NCBI RefSeq assembly: GCF_014202505.1
Contig: NZ_JACHGW010000001.1
Coordinates: forward strand, 868,001-932,000
Reading direction: 5' to 3'
DNA length: 64,000 nucleotides
DNA from: Armatimonas rosea
GTDB taxonomy: Bacteria; Armatimonadota; Armatimonadia; Armatimonadales; Armatimonadaceae
Numbering within the stretch: position 1 is the stretch's first letter; each line of letters begins with the position of its first letter. The notes under the pieces were generated by a model, which was given only the letters and a program-made list of their open reading frames with translations, made no database searches and was not told the DNA's origin. A program made the translations under genes and the position numbers. Of the stretch, positions 42,769 to 50,260 are shown one piece after another.

Positions 42769-45360
42769 ATGCAACGACGAAACTTTCTCCGGCTTACTGC
42801 GGCGCTTCCGCTGACCACGCTCTTGCAGGGCTGCGGAGGGGGCTGGAACCTCGGCTTTGGCCCCATCCGTGGCGGCGGTGGCGGGACGACAGGCTCTCTC
42901 ACCCTGGGGCGCATGGCCGCGACCGTGGACCATGGGAGCCTCATCGGAACACTGCCCACCTACACGGCGCTCCAGGTTGCGACCGCGTTTGGGAGCGAGA
43001 GCCCAGCGGCCAGTGGGGCGGCCAGTGTTCAGGTCATTCAGGCAGAGACGACCCTCGGATTCGTGACCGAGGCAAGCGGCGCGATCCTCTACTACGGCTG
43101 GCTCTCCGGCACGCAGACGGCGCTCTCCGCGGCGAGCACGGCGGAGGTGCTTCTCTACTATGCACTGGCGGGCTACCTCCTGCCTGCCGAGATTCAGGAG
43201 AGAGTCCGCGCGATTATCGCCGCCAGCGACTCGGTGCGGCTGCGCCTTGGACCGGCGGTCGCGAGCTTCCTGGCTGCAAACCCCAAGCGCCTGAGCGGGG
43301 ACACGACCAGCCTACTGGGCTTGGTTGCCACCGAGGCCGAGAGCCTCCTGCCTGCGGTGAGTGCGGCCACACGTGGCGTGATCATCCAGACACCGGGCCT
43401 CCGCAGCGGGGTAGAGGTCGCCCAGTCCAAGGAACCCAACTCGGTCTTTGCAACCAATAAGTACCTGCGCCGCGCGGTGCTCGTGGTCAACCAGATCGGC
43501 TACACGGACAGTAAAAACAACCCCGTCGATCAGCTGGCTGCGCCCCTTCTCCCTCTGCAGCTCACCACGGCGGAGATTCCTGTCCCCAAGTCCTACGACA
43601 GCTTTTCCAACACGATCTCCGGCTGGATCGAGGCCTACTACAGCAACAAGACCTTCGATGATGGCTCGATCGATGCGGGCTTCTTTAGCTCGGCATCGGA
43701 CGTGGTGCCGCTGAAGGTCAACCCAAGTGGCGCGCTCAAGACCAAGTACCGTGCCTATGTTCTCATGCCGGGGAGTGTCCCCGGCAACGAAGAGCACCTG
43801 GCGGAGCTCCTGCCGGCACAGCGCGAGTATATCGAGGGAGTCAACCTAAAGAACCTCTACCTCCGCCTGTTCTTTGAGGATATTCTTGCTCCCTTTGTCC
43901 TGAGCTTTGTGGCCGGGAAGCTGGCAGGCAATAAGGACCTCATCAAAGGGCTGACCGAGGACCTCCTGAAGGCCGTTCGCGAGGTGCTCCCTGGGCAGAT
44001 AGAGCTGGTGGCTGCAGGACGAAGGAAGCCCATGGAGGTCTTCACGCTCCTGGTGAAGTCCATGACCATCGATCCGGCAACCGGGGCGACCTCGGGGAGC
44101 TTCCAGAAGGTTGTCGGGGCGACGATGCAGTTTTTGGTCAAGCAGCTCAGCGGCAATGGCCCGGAGCTCTTCGTGAAGAATGTCACCGAGGGGATCAATA
44201 TCAATGGCACCGTGGTTCCTGGAGTCGGGCGGCTCCTGGCAATCCTGGAGGAGACAGACAAGCTCCTGGACTCTGCCAACCGTGGCCGTGTGATCCTCGA
44301 CTCCACCATTAGTAAGAAGCTTGAGTTCTGGGACATGGAGGTCAATAACTTCACGGTTGGGCTAACCCCCACCGAGGCGATCGTCCCCCACGGCGACCTA
44401 ATCGCCTCCCTCAAGGCGAACCTAAAAGACGCCAAGCCGGGCGAGGGACAGTCGTTTATGTACAAGTGGAGCTGCAACTCGGGACGGCTGGTCGATGGGG
44501 TTCAGGGCAACGGAAAGCTTATCGCCGCCACGACTGCCGATAGCGTGAGCTACCACGCCGAGGGGCCGGCGGGTGAGACAGACACAGTGACCGTCGAGGT
44601 GACCCTCAAGGGGCCGGGCAGCAAGGACAGCCAGGTCCTGGGCACCGCGGAGGCAAAGGTCTATGTCACCGAGCTGAGCGTGACGCCCAGCACCGCCACG
44701 CTCAAGAACAGCGAGACAGTCGCCCTGAGCGCGCAGCTGAAGGGAATGCGGCCGCTCAGCTCCGGCGAGACCCTGACCTACAAGTGGCTGACCACACGCA
44801 ACGCCGGTGAGCTCCTGGGCTCCCCCGACGGGGGCACGGGGATTGCGGTGGAGGGGCAGAGCGCAACCTACCGCGCCCACGCCTCCGCAGAAGGTGCCGA
44901 CACAGTCACGGTCGAGGCGCTCTTGGGAACCCGCTCCCTGGGGAAGGCTACCAGCAAGGTCACGGTCGGCAGTAATGTCGTGGTCGTGCCAGGGCGCTAC
45001 AAGATCCTGAGCTGGGCCCGCAACGATCCTGCGTCCTTCCCCGGCCTCTACCAAGTGAATGCCTATGTGGTCGTCCCCCGCATGGCCAATGCGAAGTCCT
45101 ACCGCATCCATGCCTACACGGCGAGCGAGAACAGAGACCTCTCGCTGGGAGCGGAGCCTTTGGATAATCTGCCGGAGTGGGACCTCTCGTATGGCTGGGG
45201 GGGGACACTAGGCAACATCTATCTGACAATGCCCGAGGTCTCCCGAGTCGGAAACGAGGTCTATATCATGATCTCAGGCTCCGGGGGAGACTCCACAACA
45301 GCCCAAGCCTTTGAAAACCGGTTCCAAGGAATGACGGTTGAGGTGACTATTCATCTCTAG
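42769..45360 (+). CDS. Large Tat-type lipoprotein with C-terminal Ig-like domains, paralogue B
   Basis: 863 aa. N-terminus QRRNFLRLTAALPLTTLLQGC: twin-arginine motif and lipobox (LQGC). Residues about 40-720 align with paralogue A throughout, including WIEAYYSNKTFDDGSIDAGFFSSASDV and KKLEFWDMEVNNFTV, followed by two beta domains (AKPGEGQSFMYKWSCNSGRL; LSVTPSTATLKNSETVALSAQL). The last 110 residues differ from A (RYKILSWARNDPASFPGLYQVNAYVVVPRMANAKSYRIHAY), so the two probably present different C-terminal ligand-binding domains on a common stem. Driven by CTAAC element copy 3. Function unknown. Confidence 0.85.
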   Translation: MQRRNFLRLTAALPLTTLLQGCGGGWNLGFGPIRGGGGGTTGSLTLGRMAATVDHGSLIGTLPTYTALQVATAFGSESPAASGAASVQVIQAETTLGFVTEASGAILYYGWLSGTQTALSAASTAEVLLYYALAGYLLPAEIQERVRAIIAASDSVRLRLGPAVASFLAANPKRLSGDTTSLLGLVATEAESLLPAVSAATRGVIIQTPGLRSGVEVAQSKEPNSVFATNKYLRRAVLVVNQIGYTDSKNNPVDQLAAPLLPLQLTTAEIPVPKSYDSFSNTISGWIEAYYSNKTFDDGSIDAGFFSSASDVVPLKVNPSGALKTKYRAYVLMPGSVPGNEEHLAELLPAQREYIEGVNLKNLYLRLFFEDILAPFVLSFVAGKLAGNKDLIKGLTEDLLKAVREVLPGQIELVAAGRRKPMEVFTLLVKSMTIDPATGATSGSFQKVVGATMQFLVKQLSGNGPELFVKNVTEGININGTVVPGVGRLLAILEETDKLLDSANRGRVILDSTISKKLEFWDMEVNNFTVGLTPTEAIVPHGDLIASLKANLKDAKPGEGQSFMYKWSCNSGRLVDGVQGNGKLIAATTADSVSYHAEGPAGETDTVTVEVTLKGPGSKDSQVLGTAEAKVYVTELSVTPSTATLKNSETVALSAQLKGMRPLSSGETLTYKWLTTRNAGELLGSPDGGTGIAVEGQSATYRAHASAEGADTVTVEALLGTRSLGKATSKVTVGSNVVVVPGRYKILSWARNDPASFPGLYQVNAYVVVPRMANAKSYRIHAYTASENRDLSLGAEPLDNLPEWDLSYGWGGTLGNIYLTMPEVSRVGNEVYIMISGSGGDSTTAQAFENRFQGMTVEVTIHL
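42838..43406 (+). repeat. Near-identical duplicated tract, copy B
   Basis: Matches 35782-36350 (offset 7056) with four differences by eye. See that entry. Confidence 0.75.
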
Positions 45361-45471
45361 ACTGCTCGCTCCCTCTCGGTACTTTTAACAGGCTTTGCCG
45401 CGCCTGCGCTCCACGGTATGTTTCTTGTGAATACCTTCCCTGAATATAGGAATACTTAAGGTAACAACACA

Positions 45472-46416
45472 GTGAAGCGCAGGCAATTTACTAAATATCT
45501 TTTTCTTGCCGCCCTTGGGACGGCATTTTTTTCGGGCTGTGGGAGTGGTATCCAGCCCGGGATCGGGGGGCTCTGGAATGGCTCCGATGGCACCGGATCG
45601 AGCAGCACGCTCACGGGCCAGGTGGTCTTTGTCAATAGCCTCAGTGGACGCTACCAGCTCTACCTGGCCAGCGCCGATGGTAAGACCGTCACGCGCCTGA
45701 CCAATGGCAACTGGCACGACTACCGGCCGTCGTTCTCGGCGGATGGGAAGAAGATTGTCTTTGCCAGCACCCGCGATGGTGCCGATGGGCAGCTCTATGT
45801 CATGAACAGCGATGGCACGGGCGCGACCCGGCTGACCAGTGGGCGCTGGGCGGACTCGGGGCCGGCATTCTCGGCGGATGGGAAGAAGATCGTCTTTGAG
45901 AGCAACCGCGATACTGAGGGCGCACCCCAGCTCTATGTGATGAACGCCGACGGTAGCGGGGTGACACGGCTCACCAAGGACGGCACGCAGCGGGACTTCA
46001 ACCCGACGTTCGCGCCCGACGGCAAGAGCGTGGTCTTTGCCCGCGGCGAGGGGGAGAGCGCGCAGCTCTTCGCGATTCGCACCGATGGCACGGGGCTGAC
46101 CGCACTGACCGCCAGCGCGGGCGCGAACAAGAACCCGTCGTTCTCACCCGATGGCAAGAAGATTGTCTTTGAGAGTAGCCGCACGGGAAGCTACCAGCTC
46201 TACCAGATGAACACCGACGGTAGCGGGGCCAAGCGCCTGACCAACAACACCTTCCAGGACTACAACCCGTCGTTCTCGCCTGATGGCAGGTATATTGTCT
46301 ACATGAGTGCCCGCACCGACGGCTACCAGCTCTTTCGGATGGACCCCGACGGTGCCAATGTCACCCTGCTGGTCGCCGCTGCCGGAAACAGCAGCGACCC
46401 ACGCTGGGCGAACTAG
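45472..46416 (+). CDS. TolB-like PD40 beta-propeller lipoprotein
   Basis: 314 aa. N-terminus KRRQFTKYLFLAALGTAFFSGC: twin-arginine-type motif with lipobox (FSGC). The rest is six PD40/TolB-type blades with repeated phrases: YRPSFSADGKKIVFAST, SGPAFSADGKKIVFESN, FNPTFAPDGKSVVFARG, KNPSFSPDGKKIVFESS, YNPSFSPDGRYIVYMSA, plus GTGATRLT-like turns. It is probably surface-anchored, binding a protein or sugar. The GTG start at 45472 has only a weak ribosome site. It lies 111 nt after paralogue B; an own promoter is not obvious. Confidence 0.86.
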   Translation: MKRRQFTKYLFLAALGTAFFSGCGSGIQPGIGGLWNGSDGTGSSSTLTGQVVFVNSLSGRYQLYLASADGKTVTRLTNGNWHDYRPSFSADGKKIVFASTRDGADGQLYVMNSDGTGATRLTSGRWADSGPAFSADGKKIVFESNRDTEGAPQLYVMNADGSGVTRLTKDGTQRDFNPTFAPDGKSVVFARGEGESAQLFAIRTDGTGLTALTASAGANKNPSFSPDGKKIVFESSRTGSYQLYQMNTDGSGAKRLTNNTFQDYNPSFSPDGRYIVYMSARTDGYQLFRMDPDGANVTLLVAAAGNSSDPRWAN

Positions 46417-46431
46417 GCTTTTAGACCGAGG

Positions 46432-46470
46432 CCCGGACACTCGTTGTCCGGGGCTTCTCGTTGTCCGGGC
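46432..46470 (+). terminator. Alternative hairpins after the TolB-like gene
   Basis: CCCGGAC (46432-46438) can pair with either GTCCGGG at 46446-46452 or GTCCGGG at 46463-46469; TCGTTGTCCGGG is directly repeated. There is no T-run, so termination or attenuation is possible but unproven. Confidence 0.4.
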
Positions 46471-46499
46471 AAAAATCGTTGTGTGAGCGAAAGAGAATT

Positions 46500-47492
46500 A
46501 TGGACGTTCACGGAGAGAGCTTTGTGCTGACACGCACGGAGCCGGGGAAGTTTTGTTTTGGGCGCATCACGAAGGGGAGTGTCGTGGTGCGCAGTACGTT
46601 TCTGGCCGAGAAGCCCGGCTCGGTGGGGTATATCGAGGGGCAGGACTATCTCGTGGACTATGCCCAAGGGACCCTGGCGCGCACGCCGGGCTCGCGCATC
46701 CCGGACTTTGCCACCAACCCGCTCTTTGGGCAAAAAGACTTCGATCATACCAAGTTTCCGGGGTTCACGAACCATCCCTGGTTTGTCTGGGTGGACTACA
46801 AGACCCCGGAGCGAACCCCGTGGGCGCGGCGCAACGACCAGAGCCGCGCGCTCCGTGCGGTGACGACAAAGCTCCAGGCAGGCGGGCCGTTTAATATCGT
46901 CAGCTACGGCGATAGCATCACGGCGGGGGGGGAGGCATCGGAGCAGGCGCTGCGCTTCCAGTGGCGCTGGGCGGCGTCTCTTGGTAAGAAGTTTCCCAAG
47001 GCTGCAGTCACGGTCGAGGATCTCTCGCTCTCCGGGTACTCGTCGCGGCAGGGGATCGACTGGTTCGACAAGAAGCCCGAGTCGCTACGGCCCGTGACCA
47101 CGCTGGGGACCTGCGAGAAGCCGGACTTGGTGCTGGTGGGCTTTGGGATGAACGACCACAACCGGGGCAGCGCGGAGCCCGAGGTCTTTCAGAAGAACCT
47201 GGTGACCTTGAGCAAGCTCATTCAGGAGCGAAAGGGGGCCAATGTCGCGCTCTTCTCCGCGTTTCCCCCCAACGACGACTGGCACTACGGGACCCACCGC
47301 ATGGCCCTGTTTGCCGCGGCGACCAAGCAGGCGGCGAGCGAGGCGGGCGTGGCCTATGTCGATGTGTTCTCCACCTGGGAGCAGGTGCTAAAGCGCAAGG
47401 ACCAGCCATCGCTCTTGGGCAACAATATCAACCACCCCAACGACTTTGGCCACTGGCTCTACGCCCAAGCCTTCGAGGCCCTGGTGTTTTAA
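46500..47492 (+). CDS. SGNH/GDSL hydrolase family protein
   Basis: 330 aa. The first 120 residues form an N-terminal beta-type domain (SFVLTRTEPGKFCFGRITKGSVVVRSTFLAEKPGSVGYIEGQDYLVDYAQGTLART). The SGNH hydrolase follows: block I SYGDSITAG (nucleophile Ser), VGFGMNDHN (block III, Asn) and the C-terminal NHPNDFGHWLYAQ (block V, His). It probably deacetylates carbohydrates or cleaves esters. No signal peptide. The ATG at 46500 follows GAAAGAGA; an earlier in-frame ATG at 46461 would start inside the hairpin region. Confidence 0.86.
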   Translation: MDVHGESFVLTRTEPGKFCFGRITKGSVVVRSTFLAEKPGSVGYIEGQDYLVDYAQGTLARTPGSRIPDFATNPLFGQKDFDHTKFPGFTNHPWFVWVDYKTPERTPWARRNDQSRALRAVTTKLQAGGPFNIVSYGDSITAGGEASEQALRFQWRWAASLGKKFPKAAVTVEDLSLSGYSSRQGIDWFDKKPESLRPVTTLGTCEKPDLVLVGFGMNDHNRGSAEPEVFQKNLVTLSKLIQERKGANVALFSAFPPNDDWHYGTHRMALFAAATKQAASEAGVAYVDVFSTWEQVLKRKDQPSLLGNNINHPNDFGHWLYAQAFEALVF

Positions 47493-47497
47493 CGCGA

Positions 47498-47503
47498 TAC
47501 AAT
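47498..47503 (+). promoter_or_regulatory. -10 box of the RNase H gene
   Basis: TACAAT, 7 nt before ATG 47511. It overlaps the alternative ATG at 47502, which would be upstream of the predicted transcript and so cannot be used. Confidence 0.55.
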
Positions 47504-47510
47504 GCCCCGC

Positions 47511-47924
47511 ATGAAGATGATCTTACATACCGACGGGGCGAGCAAGGGCAACCCCGGAACCGCCGGGATTGGTGTCGCGTTCTGGCGCGACGGTGAGGCG
47601 GAGCCGTTTCACACCCTCGCGGAGCGCCTCCCCGACACGACCAACAACGCCGCGGAGTACACCGCGCTACTGCGGGGGCTGCACGAAGCGCTGCTCAAAG
47701 GGGCGAGTGAGGTCGAGGTGCGCACCGACTCGGAGCTGATGGCCAAGCAGATCGCGGGGCTCTATGGGGTGAAGTCCCCCGACTTACAGCCGCTCTTTGC
47801 CGAGGCCAAGCGCCTGCTGGCCAAGTTCGACAAGGCGAAGGTGGTGCACGTCCGGCGCGAACAAAACGCCCTGGCCGACAAGCTTGCCAACCAGGGCGTG
47901 AAGCTACCGCTCCCGGCCCCCTAA
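47511..47924 (+). CDS. Ribonuclease HI family protein
   Basis: 137 aa. RNase H fold with the catalytic carboxylates visible: HTDGASKGNPGTAGIGV (Asp), NNAAEYTALLRGL (Glu), EVRTDSELM (Asp) and REQNALADKLAN (Asp). It cuts the RNA strand of RNA/DNA hybrids in the cytoplasm. It lacks the basic handle of E. coli RnhA and resembles the shorter archaeal/Bacillus-type proteins. The start is ATG 47511, set by the -10 box at 47498-47503. Confidence 0.9.
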   Translation: MKMILHTDGASKGNPGTAGIGVAFWRDGEAEPFHTLAERLPDTTNNAAEYTALLRGLHEALLKGASEVEVRTDSELMAKQIAGLYGVKSPDLQPLFAEAKRLLAKFDKAKVVHVRREQNALADKLANQGVKLPLPAP

Positions 47925-47949
47925 CCATCCGTGCTGAGCGGGGGATATC

Positions 47950-49023
47950 CTAGCTCTTGGGCTTGGTAAACTCCGCGTATGCCTCGCCGGTGTAGGGCGG
48001 GTGGAGCTTGCCGTCGATGATCTGCTTCTTGAGGTCCTCGATCTTGGCGAGCACCTCCGCAGGGATCTTGTCCTTGGTGTGCTTCATCTCCGAGAGACCG
48101 ACACCGTCCTCTTTGAGGCCCAGCACGACCTCGCCGCTCTCGAACTTGCCCTCGGAGACTTTCTTGCAGACCTCAAAGACCGCCACATCGACCCGCTTGA
48201 CCATGGAGGTCAGCACACGGCCTGGGGCTTCGTCGTCCTGGTCCTTGTCCACCCCGATGGCGTAGAAGCCCTCGCCCTTGGTCTGCGCGGCCTTGATCAC
48301 CCCGATCCCTGCCTTGCCCGCGGCGTGGTAGACAATATCGGCCTGCATGCCCATCTGGGAGGTCGCGAGCTCCATGCCTTTTTGAGAGTCGTTGAAGTCG
48401 CCGACATAGGCGACCCGGGTCTGGATCTCGGGGTTGATGGTGTAGGCACCCGCCTGGTAGCCGTACTCGAACTTCTTGATCAGGGGCATCTCCATCCCCC
48501 CGATAAAGCCCAGCACCTTGCTCTTGCTCACCGATGCCGCCAGGGCACCCGCGAGAAACGAGCCCTCCTCCTCGCGGAACTTGTAGGCCACACAGTTGGG
48601 GAGCGCGGGGGCGTCGCCGTCGATAATGGCGAACTTGGTCTCGGGGAACTTCCCAGCGACCTCGCGCAGGGCATCTTGCATCAGAAAGCCGACCGCGAAG
48701 ACCACATCGTACTTGGCCTGGGCGAACTTGGTGAGGTTGGCGACATAGTCCGCGTTCTGCTTCGACTCGACATACTTGACATCGGCCCCCAGCTCTTTCT
48801 GGGCCTTCTGGAGCCCGGTCCACGCCTGGGCATTGAAGGACTTATCGCCGACCCCGCCCGTGTCGGTGACCAAGCCGGCCTTGATCTTCTTGCCTGCGCC
48901 CGCGGGAGCGTCGGCAGGCTTCGACCCCGTCTCCGAGGGTGTGTCGGCCTTTTTGTTATCGCAGCTCGTGAGGAGTGCGCCGGTGAGCGAGAGCCCCAGC
49001 GCGAGGAAATAACGACGGTTCAT
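47950..49023 (-). CDS. BMP family substrate-binding lipoprotein
   Basis: 357 aa. N-terminus NRRYFLALGLSLTGALLTSC: RR motif with lipobox (LTSC). BMP/Med (PnrA-type) fold: IKAGLVTDTGGVGDKSFNAQAWTGLQKA, YVESKQNADYVANLTKFAQ, VFAVGFLMQDAL, VAYKFREEEGSFLAGALAA, VLGFIGGMEMPLIKKFEYGYQAG, GADIVYHAAG-like and YAIGVDKDQDDEAPGRVLTSMVKRVD. Such proteins bind purine nucleosides for ABC import. No permease gene is adjacent. TATAAT is 6 nt before the ATG. Confidence 0.93.
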   Translation of the reverse strand: MNRRYFLALGLSLTGALLTSCDNKKADTPSETGSKPADAPAGAGKKIKAGLVTDTGGVGDKSFNAQAWTGLQKAQKELGADVKYVESKQNADYVANLTKFAQAKYDVVFAVGFLMQDALREVAGKFPETKFAIIDGDAPALPNCVAYKFREEEGSFLAGALAASVSKSKVLGFIGGMEMPLIKKFEYGYQAGAYTINPEIQTRVAYVGDFNDSQKGMELATSQMGMQADIVYHAAGKAGIGVIKAAQTKGEGFYAIGVDKDQDDEAPGRVLTSMVKRVDVAVFEVCKKVSEGKFESGEVVLGLKEDGVGLSEMKHTKDKIPAEVLAKIEDLKKQIIDGKLHPPYTGEAYAEFTKPKS

Positions 49024-49029
49024 GCGGGC

Positions 49030-49035
49030 ATTATA
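49030..49035 (-). promoter_or_regulatory. -10 box of the BMP lipoprotein gene
   Basis: TATAAT on the minus strand, 6 nt from the ATG at 49023. No clear -35. Confidence 0.55.
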
Positions 49036-49042
49036 CCCGTCT

Positions 49043-49501
49043 CTAGGGAGTGCTCGGCTGGCCTTTTCCTAGGCGGCGCAGGAGCGCATCCAGGGTTGCT
49101 TGCTCGTCGGGGGTCAGGAGCGCCAGCTCCTGTGCGACCGCGGCGGCGTGGCGGGGGAAGAGCTCCGCGATCCGTGCTTCTCCGGCCTCGGTCAGGTGGA
49201 CATAGACAATCCGGCGATCGCTCTCGCAGCGCTGACGGCGCACCAGCTCAAGCTTCTCTAGGTTGTCCACGATGACGGTGAGGTTGTTGGGGCTTCTTAG
49301 GTGCTTGCGGGCGAGCTCGGAGAGCTTCAGCGGCCCGAGGTGGTGGAGTGCCTCCAGGACCCCGAACTGTCCCTCGGTCAGGCCGGAGTCGTGAACCACC
49401 ACCAGGGCGCGCCGCGCGACTGACTCGGCGGCGCGCATGAGCTTGATGTAGGTATTTAGTGCCCGTCTTTGGTCGTCCGGACCCTCAAAGTGGGTTGGCA
49501 T
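49043..49501 (-). CDS. MarR family transcriptional regulator
   Basis: 152 aa winged-helix repressor type. Seen: YIKLMRAAESVARRALVVVHDSGLTEGQFGVLEALHHLGPLKLSELARKHLRSPNNLTVIVDNLEKLELVRRQRCESDRRIVYVHLTEAGEARIAELF, with the recognition helix around SPNNLTVIVDNLE and the wing DRRIVYVHLT. The target is unknown; pirin-encoding gene upstream on the same strand is a candidate (MarR-pirin pairs are common). TATAAT lies 5 nt before the ATG. Confidence 0.92.
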   Translation of the reverse strand: MPTHFEGPDDQRRALNTYIKLMRAAESVARRALVVVHDSGLTEGQFGVLEALHHLGPLKLSELARKHLRSPNNLTVIVDNLEKLELVRRQRCESDRRIVYVHLTEAGEARIAELFPRHAAAVAQELALLTPDEQATLDALLRRLGKGQPSTP

Positions 49502-49506
49502 AGGGC

Positions 49507-49512
49507 ATTATA
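49507..49512 (-). promoter_or_regulatory. -10 box of the marR gene
   Basis: TATAAT on the minus strand, 5 nt before ATG 49501. It lies just after the pirin stop codon region. Confidence 0.55.
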
Positions 49513-49518
49513 CCGAAG

Positions 49519-50217
49519 TTACGGCAGGTCGAAGAGCAGCACCTCGCTGGCGGCGCTGGCGACCAGCGCGAGCTGGGTCTCGTCCTCGATCCGCGCGGCA
49601 TCCCCGGCCTTGAGCACCTCCCCGTTGACACTTACCTCACCCGTCACAATATGCACATAGGCGCGGCGTCCGTCGGCGAGCGTGTGGCTGCGCTCCTCAC
49701 CAGGCTCTAGCAGCGTGGTCAGCAGCTCGGCGTCTTGGTGGATGTGCATCGCGCCGTCGCGCCCCGTCCCCGAGACCACGACCGCCCACTTGCCGCGCTT
49801 TGCGCTCTCCGGGAGATGGCTCTCGCCGTAGCGGGGTGCCGCGCCACGCACGTTGGGCTCGATCCAGATCTGGAAGAGATGCAGCCACTCGGTGGGGGAG
49901 GCATTGTACTCACTGTGGTAGACCCCGGTTCCGGCGCTCATGCGCTGGATATCGCCGGGCTTGAGGACACCCTTGCCGCCGGTGTTGTCCTCGTGGGCCA
50001 GGGAGCCAGAGAGGACATAGGTCACGATCTCCATGTCCTCGTGGGGGTGCATTCCAAAGCCGCGGCCGGGACCGAACTTGTCCTCGTTGATGACCCGCAG
50101 GGGGCCGAAGCCCATGTTGGTGGGGTCGTAGTAGGTATTGAACGAGAAGGAGTGGTAGGCATCCAGCCAGCCCCGGTTGGCATGGCCGCGCTCGTGGGAT
50201 CGTCGAATCGTTAGCAT
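49519..50217 (-). CDS. Pirin family protein (YhhW-like)
   Basis: 232 aa bicupin. The start is LTIRRSHERGHANRGWLDAYHSFSFNTYYDPTNMGFGPLRVINEDKFGPGRGFGMHPHEDMEIVTYVLSGSLAHED, with the metal ligands His, His, His and Glu in GMHPHEDME and GTGVYHSEYN. Members oxidise quercetin in vitro, but in vivo roles are varied. The ATG at 50217 begins the conserved domain and follows GAGG; codons further upstream overlap the mqnD gene's end region. Confidence 0.92.
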   Translation of the reverse strand: MLTIRRSHERGHANRGWLDAYHSFSFNTYYDPTNMGFGPLRVINEDKFGPGRGFGMHPHEDMEIVTYVLSGSLAHEDNTGGKGVLKPGDIQRMSAGTGVYHSEYNASPTEWLHLFQIWIEPNVRGAAPRYGESHLPESAKRGKWAVVVSGTGRDGAMHIHQDAELLTTLLEPGEERSHTLADGRRAYVHIVTGEVSVNGEVLKAGDAARIEDETQLALVASAASEVLLFDLP

Positions 50218-50260
50218 GGTTTGTTGTTCCTCTGAAGAAAATAACAAGCGGCGCTTAAAA

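Noticed and set aside
46461-46500. Earlier ATG (46461) for the SGNH gene
   Set aside because: It would start inside the hairpin repeat and has no ribosome site; 46500 has GAAAGAGA upstream.
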